From: Loki-b32 sp964493385
GTDB lineage: Archaea > Asgardarchaeota > Lokiarchaeia > Sigyniarchaeales > SOKP01
Assembly: GCA_964493385.1 (NCBI GenBank)
Contig: CAZBNW010000020.1
Span: 1-30,550, forward strand
Reading direction: 5' to 3'
Length of the DNA stretch: 30,550 bases
In this document: positions 1 to 7,348 of the stretch, piece after piece
Position numbering within the stretch: position 1 is the stretch's first letter
Layout: every line of letters starts with the position of its first letter
Program-made: the position numbers and the translations under genes
The notes under the pieces: model-generated
Database searches by the model: none
What the model saw: only the letters and a program-made list of their open reading frames with translations
What the model was told of the DNA's origin: nothing

Positions 1-22
1 AATTTTAACTTAAAAACTCTTT

Positions 23-400
23 ATGATTAAAATGATTTTCCAGACATTTGAAGAAGTTATGTGGTTTTTGTTATTTTACTTTATAGTTCTGTTAATAATG
101 GCAATTTTCTTGAAATTGGCTTTAGGTTTCTTTAGTAAAGCGAGAAACACTGATTTCGGGCGTGTTTTTTTAACAGCATTCTTAATAACTGTAACATTTG
201 CTTTAGTTTTTCTGTTTTTAGGAGGATGGCTCGCATGGTTGTTATCATTAATTTTAACATGGGTAATTATTAGTGTTAGCCATAATGTAGGATTCTTAAG
301 TGCAATTGTTATAACTGTTATAGCTTTCCTAATATACGTTCTCGTTGTTATCTTACTTAGTGCCTTATTACATGTAACTATCAATATATTACCCTTTTAA
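23..400 (+). CDS. Small polytopic membrane protein, unknown function
   Basis: This gene encodes 125 residues that are almost entirely hydrophobic. About four membrane segments are visible, at roughly residues 12-35, 48-66, 68-85 and 92-120. A short polar stretch with basic residues (KARNTDFGR) lies between the first two. There is no recognisable domain or catalytic motif. The ATG at 23 is the first in frame. A second ATG three codons later is equally possible. The stop is followed immediately by two T-runs that look like an archaeal terminator. I do not recognise the family, and the role is unknown. Confidence 0.6.
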   Translation: MIKMIFQTFEEVMWFLLFYFIVLLIMAIFLKLALGFFSKARNTDFGRVFLTAFLITVTFALVFLFLGGWLAWLLSLILTWVIISVSHNVGFLSAIVITVIAFLIYVLVVILLSALLHVTINILPF

Positions 401-401
401 C

Positions 402-421
402 TCTTTTTTTTCCCTTTTTTT
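402..421 (+). terminator. T-rich terminator after the first gene
   Basis: Two runs of seven to eight T, separated by CCC, start one base after the stop codon of the 125-residue membrane protein. Archaeal RNA polymerase terminates on such oligo-T tracts without needing a hairpin. Confidence 0.5.
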
Positions 422-515
422 GTCTTATTAGGTATTATTTAGATTATCCCGACGTAAAAAATCTATAACTTCTCTCTCACGACAAAAAAGTTATAATAAT
501 ACCTTAATAGTTGCA

Positions 516-523
516 TTTAAATA
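516..523 (+). promoter_or_regulatory. TATA box of the structured RNA
   Basis: The octamer TTTAAATA lies about 25 bases before the first paired base of the structured RNA at 546, which is the expected archaeal TATA-to-start spacing. No ORF begins downstream in reach, so the promoter most plausibly serves the RNA. Confidence 0.5.
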
Positions 524-545
524 TGAATTTATCAAAGTATAAATT

Positions 546-898
546 GTTCATACCTAACGGTGTGAACGTCGAGAAGAGGTATTGTTACCTCAATGCATTG
601 GTACCGTAAGGTAATCACTAGCGATATGAAGAGAGATTATGTGTAAAAGCATAATCTGAACTAAAATGTAAATCGTGAGGTTTATATTCGGTGTTCAATC
701 TGGCTAATTCGCAAGAATTAGTGAGGTTATCGAACGATAACACCATTCAAAGAATAAGAAATTGTTCTTTTTATGGTATTTCTTTTCACTACGCAAATTG
801 ATTCAATGTTTTGAAAAATTTTTCCACGTAAGTGAAAAATAACAATACCGTTTGCATATGAAAGCCTTTCGGCATCCATTTGCAACTTCTCGTCCCTT
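546..898 (+). ncRNA. Highly structured ncRNA, about 350 nt, family not recognised
   Basis: No ORF covers this stretch, but it is packed with complementary arms. A 9-bp hairpin with a UAAC loop lies at 546-554/559-567. CGAGAAG at 570-576 pairs with CTTCTCG at 886-892. A perfect 9-bp helix joins 578-586 to 841-849. Inside are hairpins at 602-605/610-613 (GTAA loop), 634-641/650-657, 668-674/679-685 (GTGA loop, extendable by three pairs), 704-710/715-721 (GCAA loop) and 726-732/735-741. A long stem is formed by TTTTCACTACG (about 783-793) and CGTAAGTGAAAA with one bulged A (about 827-838). A final hairpin occupies 852-885. Three GNRA loops and a closed global helix mean this is a folded RNA. I looked for RNase P (GAGGAAAGUC), SRP helix 8 (GGAAG...AGCAG) and intron core signatures and did not find them. 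A TATA box precedes it and a T-run ends it. Confidence 0.75.
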
Positions 899-902
899 TT
901 TT
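893..902 (+). terminator. T-run terminator of the structured RNA
   Basis: Six consecutive T follow the closing helix of the RNA after TCCC, with another T5 a few bases on. This fits an archaeal terminator and sets the RNA 3' end near 898. Confidence 0.5.
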
Positions 903-928
903 ACTTTTTAACTAATCCTATTCTGATT

Positions 929-1195
929 TTAAAATACAATATTTTTTCTTTTCCATAATTTTACAAATTGTTTGAAATCGTCAACAGAAATTCCTAAATC
1001 ATTATGATTCTTCTTGTTATTCTTCGACTTTTTCTTTTGCGGGGACTTAGTTTTTAAACTCAATTCCCAATCATAATAAGATTTTGTACTTGTCACAAGA
1101 ATAAGATTTAATCCATCTCAAATAAGTTGAAGGAGTCCGACAAATTTCCAAAAGATCTTTAACAATGATTATAAAAGCTGAAGATAAAAATTTAT
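929..1195 (-). pseudogene. Probable frameshifted remnant of a small protein gene
   Basis: Read on the minus strand, one frame from about 1195 gives a protein-like stretch (KDLLEICRTPSTYLRWIKSY). The next frame, from 1117 to the stop at 929, gives another: a YYDWELSL segment, a Lys/Asn-rich linker, then LGISVDDFKQFVKLWKRKN. The two frames overlap around 1085-1110, where a single-base shift would join them. No ATG starts either piece. I do not recognise the parent protein. It could be two unrelated chance frames, so this is tentative. Confidence 0.3.
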
Positions 1196-1666
1196 TTATT
1201 CTATCTCAGTTCCACAAGTTGGACAAATTTTCTCAGCTTCTTCGAGTTTCTTTCCGCAATAGGAACAGTAGTTTATTTTGAGTCCTTGTACAATACTAGG
1301 CTCTTCTTTTATTGAGGTTTTTCCATAAGTGATAAGCAGTGAAAATAAATGAGAGAAAAGCCCATTATACCATGATTGTTTTAATTTCTCAACTCTAAAT
1401 ATAGTTCGAGCAAGTGGTATCGCTTCAACTCTAATTAATGTTTGGTTTCCTTCTAAATTATAAAAATTAATCCGAATTCTCTTTTTCCAATTTGGATCAT
1501 GACCGGTATTTGTCATCATTGTTCCTTGTTTCGCTTCAATAAATGTCGGAGGTGTTGATGTTTTAATTTTTGCTTTATGTTGACTACTTAACCATTGCAT
1601 AGTAAGATCAAATGCCTTTTGAGCATCTATTTGGAGGGTTTCCTCATAAACAATATTTATTTTCAT
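1196..1666 (-). CDS. C-terminal zinc-ribbon protein
   Basis: The product is 156 residues. Residues 1 to about 120 form a mixed alpha/beta region with no membrane segment (WYNGLFSHLFSLLITYG near 100-116 is amphipathic or hydrophobic). The C-terminus is a clear zinc ribbon: CSYCGKKL, eight residues, then CPTCG, at about residues 134-152. Such ribbons are common on archaeal proteins and usually structural. The ATG at 1666 is the first in frame and follows an AT-rich promoter region. It stands alone between a decayed fragment and a ferredoxin remnant. The specific role is unknown. Confidence 0.65.
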   Translation of the reverse strand: MKINIVYEETLQIDAQKAFDLTMQWLSSQHKAKIKTSTPPTFIEAKQGTMMTNTGHDPNWKKRIRINFYNLEGNQTLIRVEAIPLARTIFRVEKLKQSWYNGLFSHLFSLLITYGKTSIKEEPSIVQGLKINYCSYCGKKLEEAEKICPTCGTEIE

Positions 1667-1735
1667 AATTAAATTCTAAAATAAATGTTAAATTAAGTTA
1701 ACTATTTTTTTGATTAATATAATAACTAGGCTTAA

Positions 1736-1828
1736 TTGTTACAATTTAGCCCAGTAATATGTTTTGGATGTGGAATTTGTGTATCTAAATGTCTTAATGA
1801 TGCAATTTCATTAATTCCAAAAAATTAA
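1736..1828 (+). pseudogene. Ferredoxin C-terminal fragment (Cx2Cx2Cx3C)
   Basis: A 30-codon open frame reads PVICFGCGICVSKCLNDAIS before a stop at 1826-1828. The Cx2Cx2Cx3C spacing followed by a small hydrophobic run is the signature of a 4Fe-4S ferredoxin loop, and ILE-PRO-LYS is a typical end of such a domain. No ATG precedes it; the frame opens after a TAA at 1733 with TTG as the only start. It is too short to be a complete two-cluster ferredoxin, so it is most likely the tail of a lost ferredoxin gene. A genuine micro-protein cannot be excluded. Confidence 0.45.
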
Positions 1829-1878
1829 TTGAATTAATTAGAATGATTATAATTTGAAATTAAAAATAATATGTTTAA

Positions 1879-3090
1879 TTATTTGCGTTTAGGCGGCTTT
1901 ATCAAATATGCTAATAATGCTGCCCCTATGGACATACATCCCATTACGATAAATAGCAGTAAATAACTCCCAAATACTATGACAAATAGATTAACACCAA
2001 CTGCACCGATAAAACCGGCAATTCCATATGCCGTAAACACCATTCCATAATTAGGACCCAGATTTTTTGTGCCAAATAAATCTGCAGTAGCAGTTGGAAA
2101 TAAGCTGAAATTCCCTCCAAAGCAGAAAAATATTACACATGTCATTATTAAGAAGTAAATCTCATTAATATTTGTTGTAAAGTAGATAACTAATAGAATT
2201 GTTTGTGTAGAAAACATTAATAGCATTGCCTTTTTGTAAGATATTAAATCAGATAACTTGCCCCATGCTATTCTTCCTAAACCATTGAATAATGCTGCCA
2301 AACTTCCTATTAATACAAAATCAACAGTTATATATGTTGTTATGAAGGCTGTGTAAGATCCTATCACCATTAATCCTGATATCGCACTTAAAACAAAAGC
2401 CGTCCAAAGCATCCAAAATTGTGGTAATTTCAACGTTTGTTTCCGTTCAAACTCAAGTCCAGAAATTCCACTTTTTTCAGAAGGAGCGGGAGGTTCCCAA
2501 CCTTCAGGCTTCCAACCTTCTGGGGGATTACTTAGTGTCATTGCACCTCCAATAATGAGAATTAAGTAAATAATTCCTAAAACGATGAACATTATTGGAA
2601 TATTAAAGGAAATAGCAAGTGCGTTTATCACATAATTGAATACAAATGAACCAGCACCAAATCCAGCAACAGCAATACCGTTAATAAATCCCTTTTTATC
2701 TGGAAACCATTTACTTGCGGAAGCTATAGGACATACATACCCAAATCCTATTCCCATTCCAAAAATGATACCATAAGTGATTAGTAATCCAATAAAAGTA
2801 GTCATAAATGAGGATAAAATAACACCTCCGCCCATTAACACTCCTCCCAGAATGGCAATATTTCTTGGGCCATATTTTTGCTGTAATTGCCCCGCAAAAA
2901 TCATTGTTATCGCAAAAGATAATAATCCAACCCCAAACACAAATACAGTTACTTCCTCAATTTCATGCACATAAGAGCTTACAAAATTATTAAGCACACT
3001 CCATGAATATATTGTTCCTAATGCCAATTGAATCATTATAGCTCCGATAACGACAATCCAACGGTTTCTAACTTTTTGCTCCTCAGACAT
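1879..3090 (-). CDS. MFS carrier of the oxalate/formate antiporter (OFA) type
   Basis: The product is 403 residues with about twelve membrane helices in two six-helix halves, joined by a polar loop rich in Pro and Trp (GWKPEGWEPPAPSEKSG, about residues 190-206). OFA hallmarks are present: GTIYSWSVLN in helix 1, YVCPIASASKWFPDKKG between helices 4 and 5, followed by GIAVAGFGAGSF, and FPTATADLFG then NYGMVFTAYG in the second half. The family exchanges small carboxylates such as oxalate, formate, lactate or pyruvate; the substrate cannot be read from sequence. The ATG at 3090 gives the normal family length. The fwd cluster lies some 4 kb away, so a formate link is only a suggestion. Confidence 0.85.
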   Translation of the reverse strand: MSEEQKVRNRWIVVIGAIMIQLALGTIYSWSVLNNFVSSYVHEIEEVTVFVFGVGLLSFAITMIFAGQLQQKYGPRNIAILGGVLMGGGVILSSFMTTFIGLLITYGIIFGMGIGFGYVCPIASASKWFPDKKGFINGIAVAGFGAGSFVFNYVINALAISFNIPIMFIVLGIIYLILIIGGAMTLSNPPEGWKPEGWEPPAPSEKSGISGLEFERKQTLKLPQFWMLWTAFVLSAISGLMVIGSYTAFITTYITVDFVLIGSLAALFNGLGRIAWGKLSDLISYKKAMLLMFSTQTILLVIYFTTNINEIYFLIMTCVIFFCFGGNFSLFPTATADLFGTKNLGPNYGMVFTAYGIAGFIGAVGVNLFVIVFGSYLLLFIVMGCMSIGAALLAYLIKPPKRK

Positions 3091-3261
3091 TTCTCATTTC
3101 ACTATAATATTTTTATATGCTTAACAATTATTTGAGGGATAAAAACATTCTTTTAATATTTTAAAAATGGTTAAGCATTGCGTCTTATCCAATTTATACA
3201 AAAACGTGAATTCTTTGAAGTTTATATAAAAAAATTAAATAAAATATGCTATATTTAAAAG

Positions 3262-3273
3262 TTTTATATAAAA
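3262..3273 (+). promoter_or_regulatory. TATA box, near-leaderless promoter
   Basis: TTTTATATAAAA ends 24 bases before the ATG at 3297. With the usual 22-27 base spacing, transcription would begin within a few bases of the start codon, so the message is probably leaderless. Confidence 0.55.
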
Positions 3274-3296
3274 CTTATCATCGTGAATTGTAGCTT

Positions 3297-4304
3297 ATGA
3301 GGTTTATTTCTGGTTTAAAAAATCTGTCAAAAAAAACAGTTTTATTAATAATTCTCAGCATTTTTGTTGTTTCATGGTTTTTAATTATTTTTGGTATTGT
3401 TATTATCAAAAATCTCGTATTTATTGGATATCTTTTACTATTTTTAAGAATCTTCGCAGGATTTACTTTTGTATTATTAATAATCTCTTTTTTTATACCC
3501 ATTGAGAACATGGGTATAATTGTAATAATTATAGCAGCAATCTTAACAATACCAGCTTTTTTTATCTTCGGATGGATTATTAATCTTTTTTATGTATTCT
3601 GCTTTTTTGCAAATGCGGCGATAACTGCTTTTTTTGCTTTCAAATTTTGTATAGATACCTCCATAACGGTTGATGATTATTTATACAAAAAGCAACGTTC
3701 AAGAATATTCACACGCCTACTAGAATTCGTTATTTTTTTACTTCTTTATTGGTGGTTTGTATCATTAACAATTAGATTTTTTAGGAGTTTTCCTAATCCT
3801 GGTGTTCAAAGTTTAGCAAATATCTTTTTTAATCTTTTTTGGATAGGTTTTATATTAATAGCTGTTGTGCTAATAAAATTGATTTTTACACGAAAATTAG
3901 CAGCATATATTACATTATTCAATGTGCTAACATTCTTCTACATCCTGTATCTCATTATTGATCTTTGGGCAGCGTTTATTTTCTTTGACAGTTCTGGGTA
4001 TGATATTTTTTCATTTTGTATTGATCTACTATTATTTATTTATATTATTGGCTCGATTTTTGACAGAGTTGATTATATAAAAGAAAAACTTAAAATATTT
4101 AGAGTTGGTACAATAGCTCTATTTGTTATTTTAATGAAAGCCTTTGCTCAGATGCTAAAAATTTCTCAAGAATTTTTGCCCCTAATAGAATTAGCTCCAC
4201 AGATAATATTTCAAGTACAAGTGTTATGGATTTTCTTTGTAATTTTTACAATTTTAGTTGGAATATATACTATTTTTAAGCATAAAGAAGGGAAAAGCTC
4301 TTGA
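3297..4304 (+). CDS. Polytopic membrane protein, unknown function
   Basis: The product is 335 residues with nine or ten hydrophobic segments spread over the whole length and only short polar loops. The longest loop is around residues 122-138 (VDDYLYKKQRSRIFTR). The N-terminus is basic (GLKNLSKK), suggesting an inside orientation. The C-terminus ends KHKEGKSS. Aromatic and Ile/Leu content is very high and no transporter or enzyme signature is visible. The start ATG follows a TATA box at leaderless spacing. It may be part of the broad pool of uncharacterised archaeal membrane proteins. Confidence 0.65.
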   Translation: MRFISGLKNLSKKTVLLIILSIFVVSWFLIIFGIVIIKNLVFIGYLLLFLRIFAGFTFVLLIISFFIPIENMGIIVIIIAAILTIPAFFIFGWIINLFYVFCFFANAAITAFFAFKFCIDTSITVDDYLYKKQRSRIFTRLLEFVIFLLLYWWFVSLTIRFFRSFPNPGVQSLANIFFNLFWIGFILIAVVLIKLIFTRKLAAYITLFNVLTFFYILYLIIDLWAAFIFFDSSGYDIFSFCIDLLLFIYIIGSIFDRVDYIKEKLKIFRVGTIALFVILMKAFAQMLKISQEFLPLIELAPQIIFQVQVLWIFFVIFTILVGIYTIFKHKEGKSS

Positions 4305-4425
4305 AATCATATTTATCGAATATTTTGTCATGAACATTATTAAAAATAATTAAAAAGTTTATTTCTGATTTTATCGTTACTTTATATTAATCAAAATAAA
4401 TATTATTAAGGAAAAAAAGAGAAAT

Positions 4426-4554
4426 ATGAATGAAACTGAATTAAGAAAAGGAAATATAAAAAGATTAATCATAATTCTCTCTGTAGTGGCAGTGGTTGTA
4501 GCGATAACTATTATTAGTGTTGTTTTTTTTAATCCTGCTGGAGGTACAGGATGA
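4426..4554 (+). CDS. Small single-span membrane protein, 42 residues
   Basis: An ATG at 4426 opens a frame with a charged head (MNETELRKGNIKR), one strong membrane helix (about residues 14-36, nearly all Ile/Val/Ala) and a short tail NPAGGTG. A purine-rich GGAAAAAAAGAG lies before the start and a TATA-like TTTATATTA lies about 40 bases upstream. Bases 4522-4530 are a run of T inside the helix codons. A one-base change there would switch into the next open frame, so the short tail could be the result of a frameshift. The function is unknown. Confidence 0.5.
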   Translation: MNETELRKGNIKRLIIILSVVAVVVAITIISVVFFNPAGGTG

Positions 4555-4717
4555 GGTTAAACTCAGAGAAAAGCCAATTTATCAGTTGTTTTTAAGAAAA
4601 TATCTCGAAATTAAAAAAAAATATGATAATATAAATACCGAATGGAATGATTCTTGCGAAGAAATGTTAGTGGCAGGAGGACCGACCTTGCAATGGTTTC
4701 GGTATGGAAAAGTGTAA
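4517..4717 (+). pseudogene. Open frame after the T-tract, possibly the frameshifted tail of the small membrane protein
   Basis: This frame overlaps the end of the 42-residue membrane protein and runs on as a charged soluble stretch (DEVKLREKPIYQLFLRKYLE, then NINTEWNDSCEEM and a GGPTLQW end). It has no convincing start of its own. Joined to the preceding helix by a single-base change in the T-run, it would make a membrane-anchored protein of about 95 residues. It could also be a chance ORF. No family is recognised. Confidence 0.3.
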
Positions 4718-4732
4718 TCTAAAGGAAAACCC

Positions 4733-4762
4733 CAATATATGATATCAAATTATCATATATTG
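4733..4762 (+). repeat. Perfect 12-bp inverted repeat
   Basis: CAATATATGATA at 4733-4744 is exactly complementary to TATCATATATTG at 4751-4762, with a six-base loop TCAAAT. It lies 16 bases after the preceding stop and about 65 before the next ATG. It could be an RNA hairpin at the end of the upstream transcript or an operator for the downstream one. No T-run follows directly, which weakens the terminator reading. Confidence 0.55.
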
Positions 4763-4827
4763 TTCTTGATTATTTTATATAAATAATAATATAAAATTTT
4801 AATATTTAGATTAACCTAGTGAAGTCT

Positions 4828-4980
4828 ATGCCGGAAGTAAAATTATTAGTGAATAATAAAGAAATACCTTTAAATGAATTTATGGAAAAAATGTTAGTAA
4901 ACTTAGTGTCTGGTTATTTAAAATCAGCAAAAAAGATTCCGGAGGATATTAAGGATATTAACATAAAAATTTCATTTTAA
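4828..4980 (+). CDS. Small conserved-looking protein, 50 residues
   Basis: The ATG at 4828 opens a compact frame with a beta-hairpin-like start (MPEVKLLVNNKEIPLN), an amphipathic helix (EFMEKMLVNLVSGYLKSA) and a final strand (DIKDINIKISF). The pattern strand-turn-strand-helix-strand, with balanced charge and no Cys, looks like a real small folded protein. A TATA-like TTATATAAATA lies about 45 bases upstream. A T-run near 4987-5001 follows the stop. No family can be named with certainty. Confidence 0.6.
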   Translation: MPEVKLLVNNKEIPLNEFMEKMLVNLVSGYLKSAKKIPEDIKDINIKISF

Positions 4981-5049
4981 CCCTAATTTCTTTTTTTTCT
5001 TTAACTCGGACTAGTAATTATTTTTTTAAAGAAAACCTAGGGATTTGAA

Positions 5050-5535
5050 TTATGTTCCATTAGACCTTAATTTTTTTATAGCTTCTGTGAAAAACCCGAA
5101 ATCCTTTTGAGAGTTTTTAATCTTGTTGAAATATTCTTCAATTTGTGTAAATAAAACATTTTTAAATGAAGAAAATTGACTCACTTCATTACAATTTTCA
5201 TCGATTTCTTTACGGTATAAGGAGTAAAACATATCTAATGATTTTTCGGCTTCTTCCCTTATGTTATGTTTTATAAATTCTTTATCAAGAATTGCGACGA
5301 AGATCAGGTTGTATTTATAAACTACTATCATTTCTACGTCAAGTCCTTTTATGTTAATCTCTTCAATCCGTCCTAGATTTTCTCCGAATAACCCTAATGC
5401 GCCAACAAAAGAAGACAATAACACGGGATTAATCTTTGTGTCTAAAATAAGATCAAGGAGATATTGACCACTCTCCTCACAAATTACAATTCCCTTAATT
5501 CCCTTATGATCCTCAATAATAGTAATCCCTGTTAT
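5050..5535 (-). CDS. Longin/roadblock-like small protein, start unresolved
   Basis: The frame from the stop at 5050 stays open to 5556, and the sequence is coherent beyond the first canonical start (GTG at 5424). Upstream residues read ITGITIIEDHKGIKGIVICE, then the GTG-proximal PVLLSSFVGALGLFGENLG, then a strand-rich IVVYKYNLIFVAILDKEF and a long C-terminal helix. This order (two strands, a helix starting LLSSF.GAL, three strands, a helix) matches longin or roadblock folds of the kind common in Asgard archaea, where they regulate small GTPases. There is no ATG, GTG or TTG upstream of 5424, so the true start is probably ATA at 5535 or 5541. The coordinate given uses 5535. A TATA-like TTATATA sits near 5590. 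The fold assignment is inference. Confidence 0.55.
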   Translation of the reverse strand: MTGITIIEDHKGIKGIVICEESGQYLLDLILDTKINPVLLSSFVGALGLFGENLGRIEEINIKGLDVEMIVVYKYNLIFVAILDKEFIKHNIREEAEKSLDMFYSLYRKEIDENCNEVSQFSSFKNVLFTQIEEYFNKIKNSQKDFGFFTEAIKKLRSNGT

Positions 5536-5726
5536 TAATATTAATAATCTAAGTAACTAGAAATAATTTTGTTTAATAAAATCATCTAATATATAATTTT
5601 AATAATAGAATATATTATCTGGACAATAGGTTTATAATCCGATTATTAAGTTTATACTGTTTCATAAATTCGTGATGGTGACACATACAATAAATAATTT
5701 TATTATTAAGAGAAAAAAGTAGATTA

Positions 5727-6578
5727 TTACTTTTCTAAAATATCTCTAATTTTCTTAACTGTCTCTTTAAATGCTTTAGCAGACTTACTCTCAGGGTATT
5801 TCAAAATAAAAGGTAACCCTTGGTCACTTTGTTGACTAACTTCAGTATCAAAAGGAATTTTCCCCAGAAGAGGAATATTGAAATCTATAGAAGCCTTTTC
5901 CACTCCACCAGGAGGGTATAAATCAATATATTCACCACAGTGTGGACAATTGAATCCAGACATGTTCTCTATTATGCCAAGAATTTTTCTTTCCATTACC
6001 ATCGCCATTTTTATTGTTTTTCTCGCATCCATTAAAGCAACTTCCTGAGGAGTAGATATTATAACTACATTCTCATCTGGAATTAATTGTAATATATCTA
6101 AAATTTCATCTGAAGTTCCAGGAGGTAAATCACATATTAAGTAATCAAGTTCACCCCAAACTGCATCTCCTAAAAACTGTCTAACGGCGCTCATTTTCAT
6201 AGGTCCTCTCCAAATTACTGGATCGTCAGGTGTTAATGTTAAAAATGCCATACTCATAACCTTAAGTCTTAGAGGTCCATCAACTGGATAGAATTTTTTT
6301 GCTTCAACATCGACTCTTGGTTTCAACTCTGGATTAATTCCAAGCATTTTTATAACATTTGGTCCTGTAATATCTACATCAAGAATTCCCACTCTCAATC
6401 CTACACTAGCTAAGCTCATAGCAAGGTTAATAGCAACTGTAGTTTTTCCAACACCTCCTTTCCCTGAAATTATCACGAGTTTATGTTTTATCTTTTCCAT
6501 ATTTTTTGTAATGTTTTTAGTACGCTCATCTATCATCATTTCTTTTAAATTAATATCTGGAATCTCTTCTTCTGACAT
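5727..6578 (-). CDS. Mrp/ApbC-type iron-sulfur cluster carrier ATPase
   Basis: This is a 283-residue deviant Walker A ATPase of the Mrp/Nbp35 family, which binds and delivers Fe-S clusters to apo-proteins in the cytosol. The P-loop GKGGVGKTT is at residues 39-47. A switch motif LDVDITGPN follows at 66-74, and CDLPPGTSDE at 149-158. The bridging-cluster motif CPHC is at 211-214. The four-Cys N-terminal ferredoxin motif of Nbp35 is absent, so it is the short Mrp/ApbC form. It lies divergently 258 bases from the polyferredoxin/Fwd cluster, whose products need many clusters, so a supporting role there is plausible. The ATG at 6578 gives the family length. Confidence 0.92.
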   Translation of the reverse strand: MSEEEIPDINLKEMMIDERTKNITKNMEKIKHKLVIISGKGGVGKTTVAINLAMSLASVGLRVGILDVDITGPNVIKMLGINPELKPRVDVEAKKFYPVDGPLRLKVMSMAFLTLTPDDPVIWRGPMKMSAVRQFLGDAVWGELDYLICDLPPGTSDEILDILQLIPDENVVIISTPQEVALMDARKTIKMAMVMERKILGIIENMSGFNCPHCGEYIDLYPPGGVEKASIDFNIPLLGKIPFDTEVSQQSDQGLPFILKYPESKSAKAFKETVKKIRDILEK

Positions 6579-6836
6579 GTTATTGACTCACTATTTTTGA
6601 ATAATTAGGTCTTTAATTCTTCTTTATTAATTATTTGAAACATTAGAGGTGCTTTATTTCTTTCGCTAATAATTTATGAAATTTTACAGGTTTTCAATTA
6701 TAATTTTAATACCTATTATGAGCAATTTATAATAAATAAACTAAAGAAATTAATAAATCTCAAAATATTATTCATTACTGGAAAGCGAGGTAAAATTAAA
6801 ACTTGAAGGTGTTATTGAATTCCAATAAATAATTTC

Positions 6837-7304
6837 ATGGAACTCTACAAATTTTTACCAAAAACTAATTGTAAAAAGTGTGGAAAACCCACATGCATGG
6901 CTTTTGCATTAGATTTATTGCAAGGAAAGGTAAAAGTTGACGATTGTACTCCACTTTTAGAGCCTAAATATAAAAAGAATTATGATACACTAAAGGATTT
7001 GTTAGGGGCTGAGGAGGGAAAGGAAAAAGAACTAACTATTGATGTAGATGGTGATTTATGTGATGGATGTGGTATTTGTGTCACAGTATGTCCTGTAAAT
7101 GCTAGATATTGTCCCCCCACTTTAAGTGGAAAAGCTCCTGATTATCCCCCCGAAAAGCATCAATTATTTCAAGTTAAAAGTGGGAAATGTGAATTATTAA
7201 ATCTGAAATACTGTCGAAGAATAGAAGCAGAAGGAAGAGAAAGAGAATGTCGAGTATGTGAGACATATTGCCCACGTGAAGCTGTTAAAATAGATTATGT
7301 TTGA
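6837..7304 (+). CDS. Polyferredoxin of the formylmethanofuran dehydrogenase cluster
   Basis: The product is 155 residues with three cysteine-rich zones. The first is a Cx2Cx4Cx16C motif at residues 12, 15, 20 and 37, typical of the Fe-S domain shared with the acetyl-CoA decarbonylase/synthase gamma subunit. The second is a classical 4Fe-4S loop at C75, C78, C81 and C85 (CDGCGICVTVCPVNA). The third uses C118, C126, C138, C141 and C145 (CRVCETYCPREAV). It probably carries electrons to or from the tungsten/molybdenum centre of FwdB, encoded 44 bases downstream on the same strand. It resembles the extra ferredoxin of methanogen fwd operons rather than FwdF or FwdG proper, so no symbol is given. 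Confidence 0.85.
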   Translation: MELYKFLPKTNCKKCGKPTCMAFALDLLQGKVKVDDCTPLLEPKYKKNYDTLKDLLGAEEGKEKELTIDVDGDLCDGCGICVTVCPVNARYCPPTLSGKAPDYPPEKHQLFQVKSGKCELLNLKYCRRIEAEGRERECRVCETYCPREAVKIDYV

Positions 7305-7348
7305 TTATTAAGTGTATTGAAACTTCTTATTTAAAGAGTGAATGAAAT

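Noticed and set aside
76..384. Minus-strand ORF opposite the first membrane gene
   Set aside because: It mirrors the hydrophobic plus-strand gene and has no family features; the plus strand explains the region.
546..898. RNase P RNA, SRP RNA or a self-splicing intron
   Set aside because: The invariant core sequences of each are absent. There is no reverse transcriptase or endonuclease gene next to it, and the flanks give no spliced ORF.
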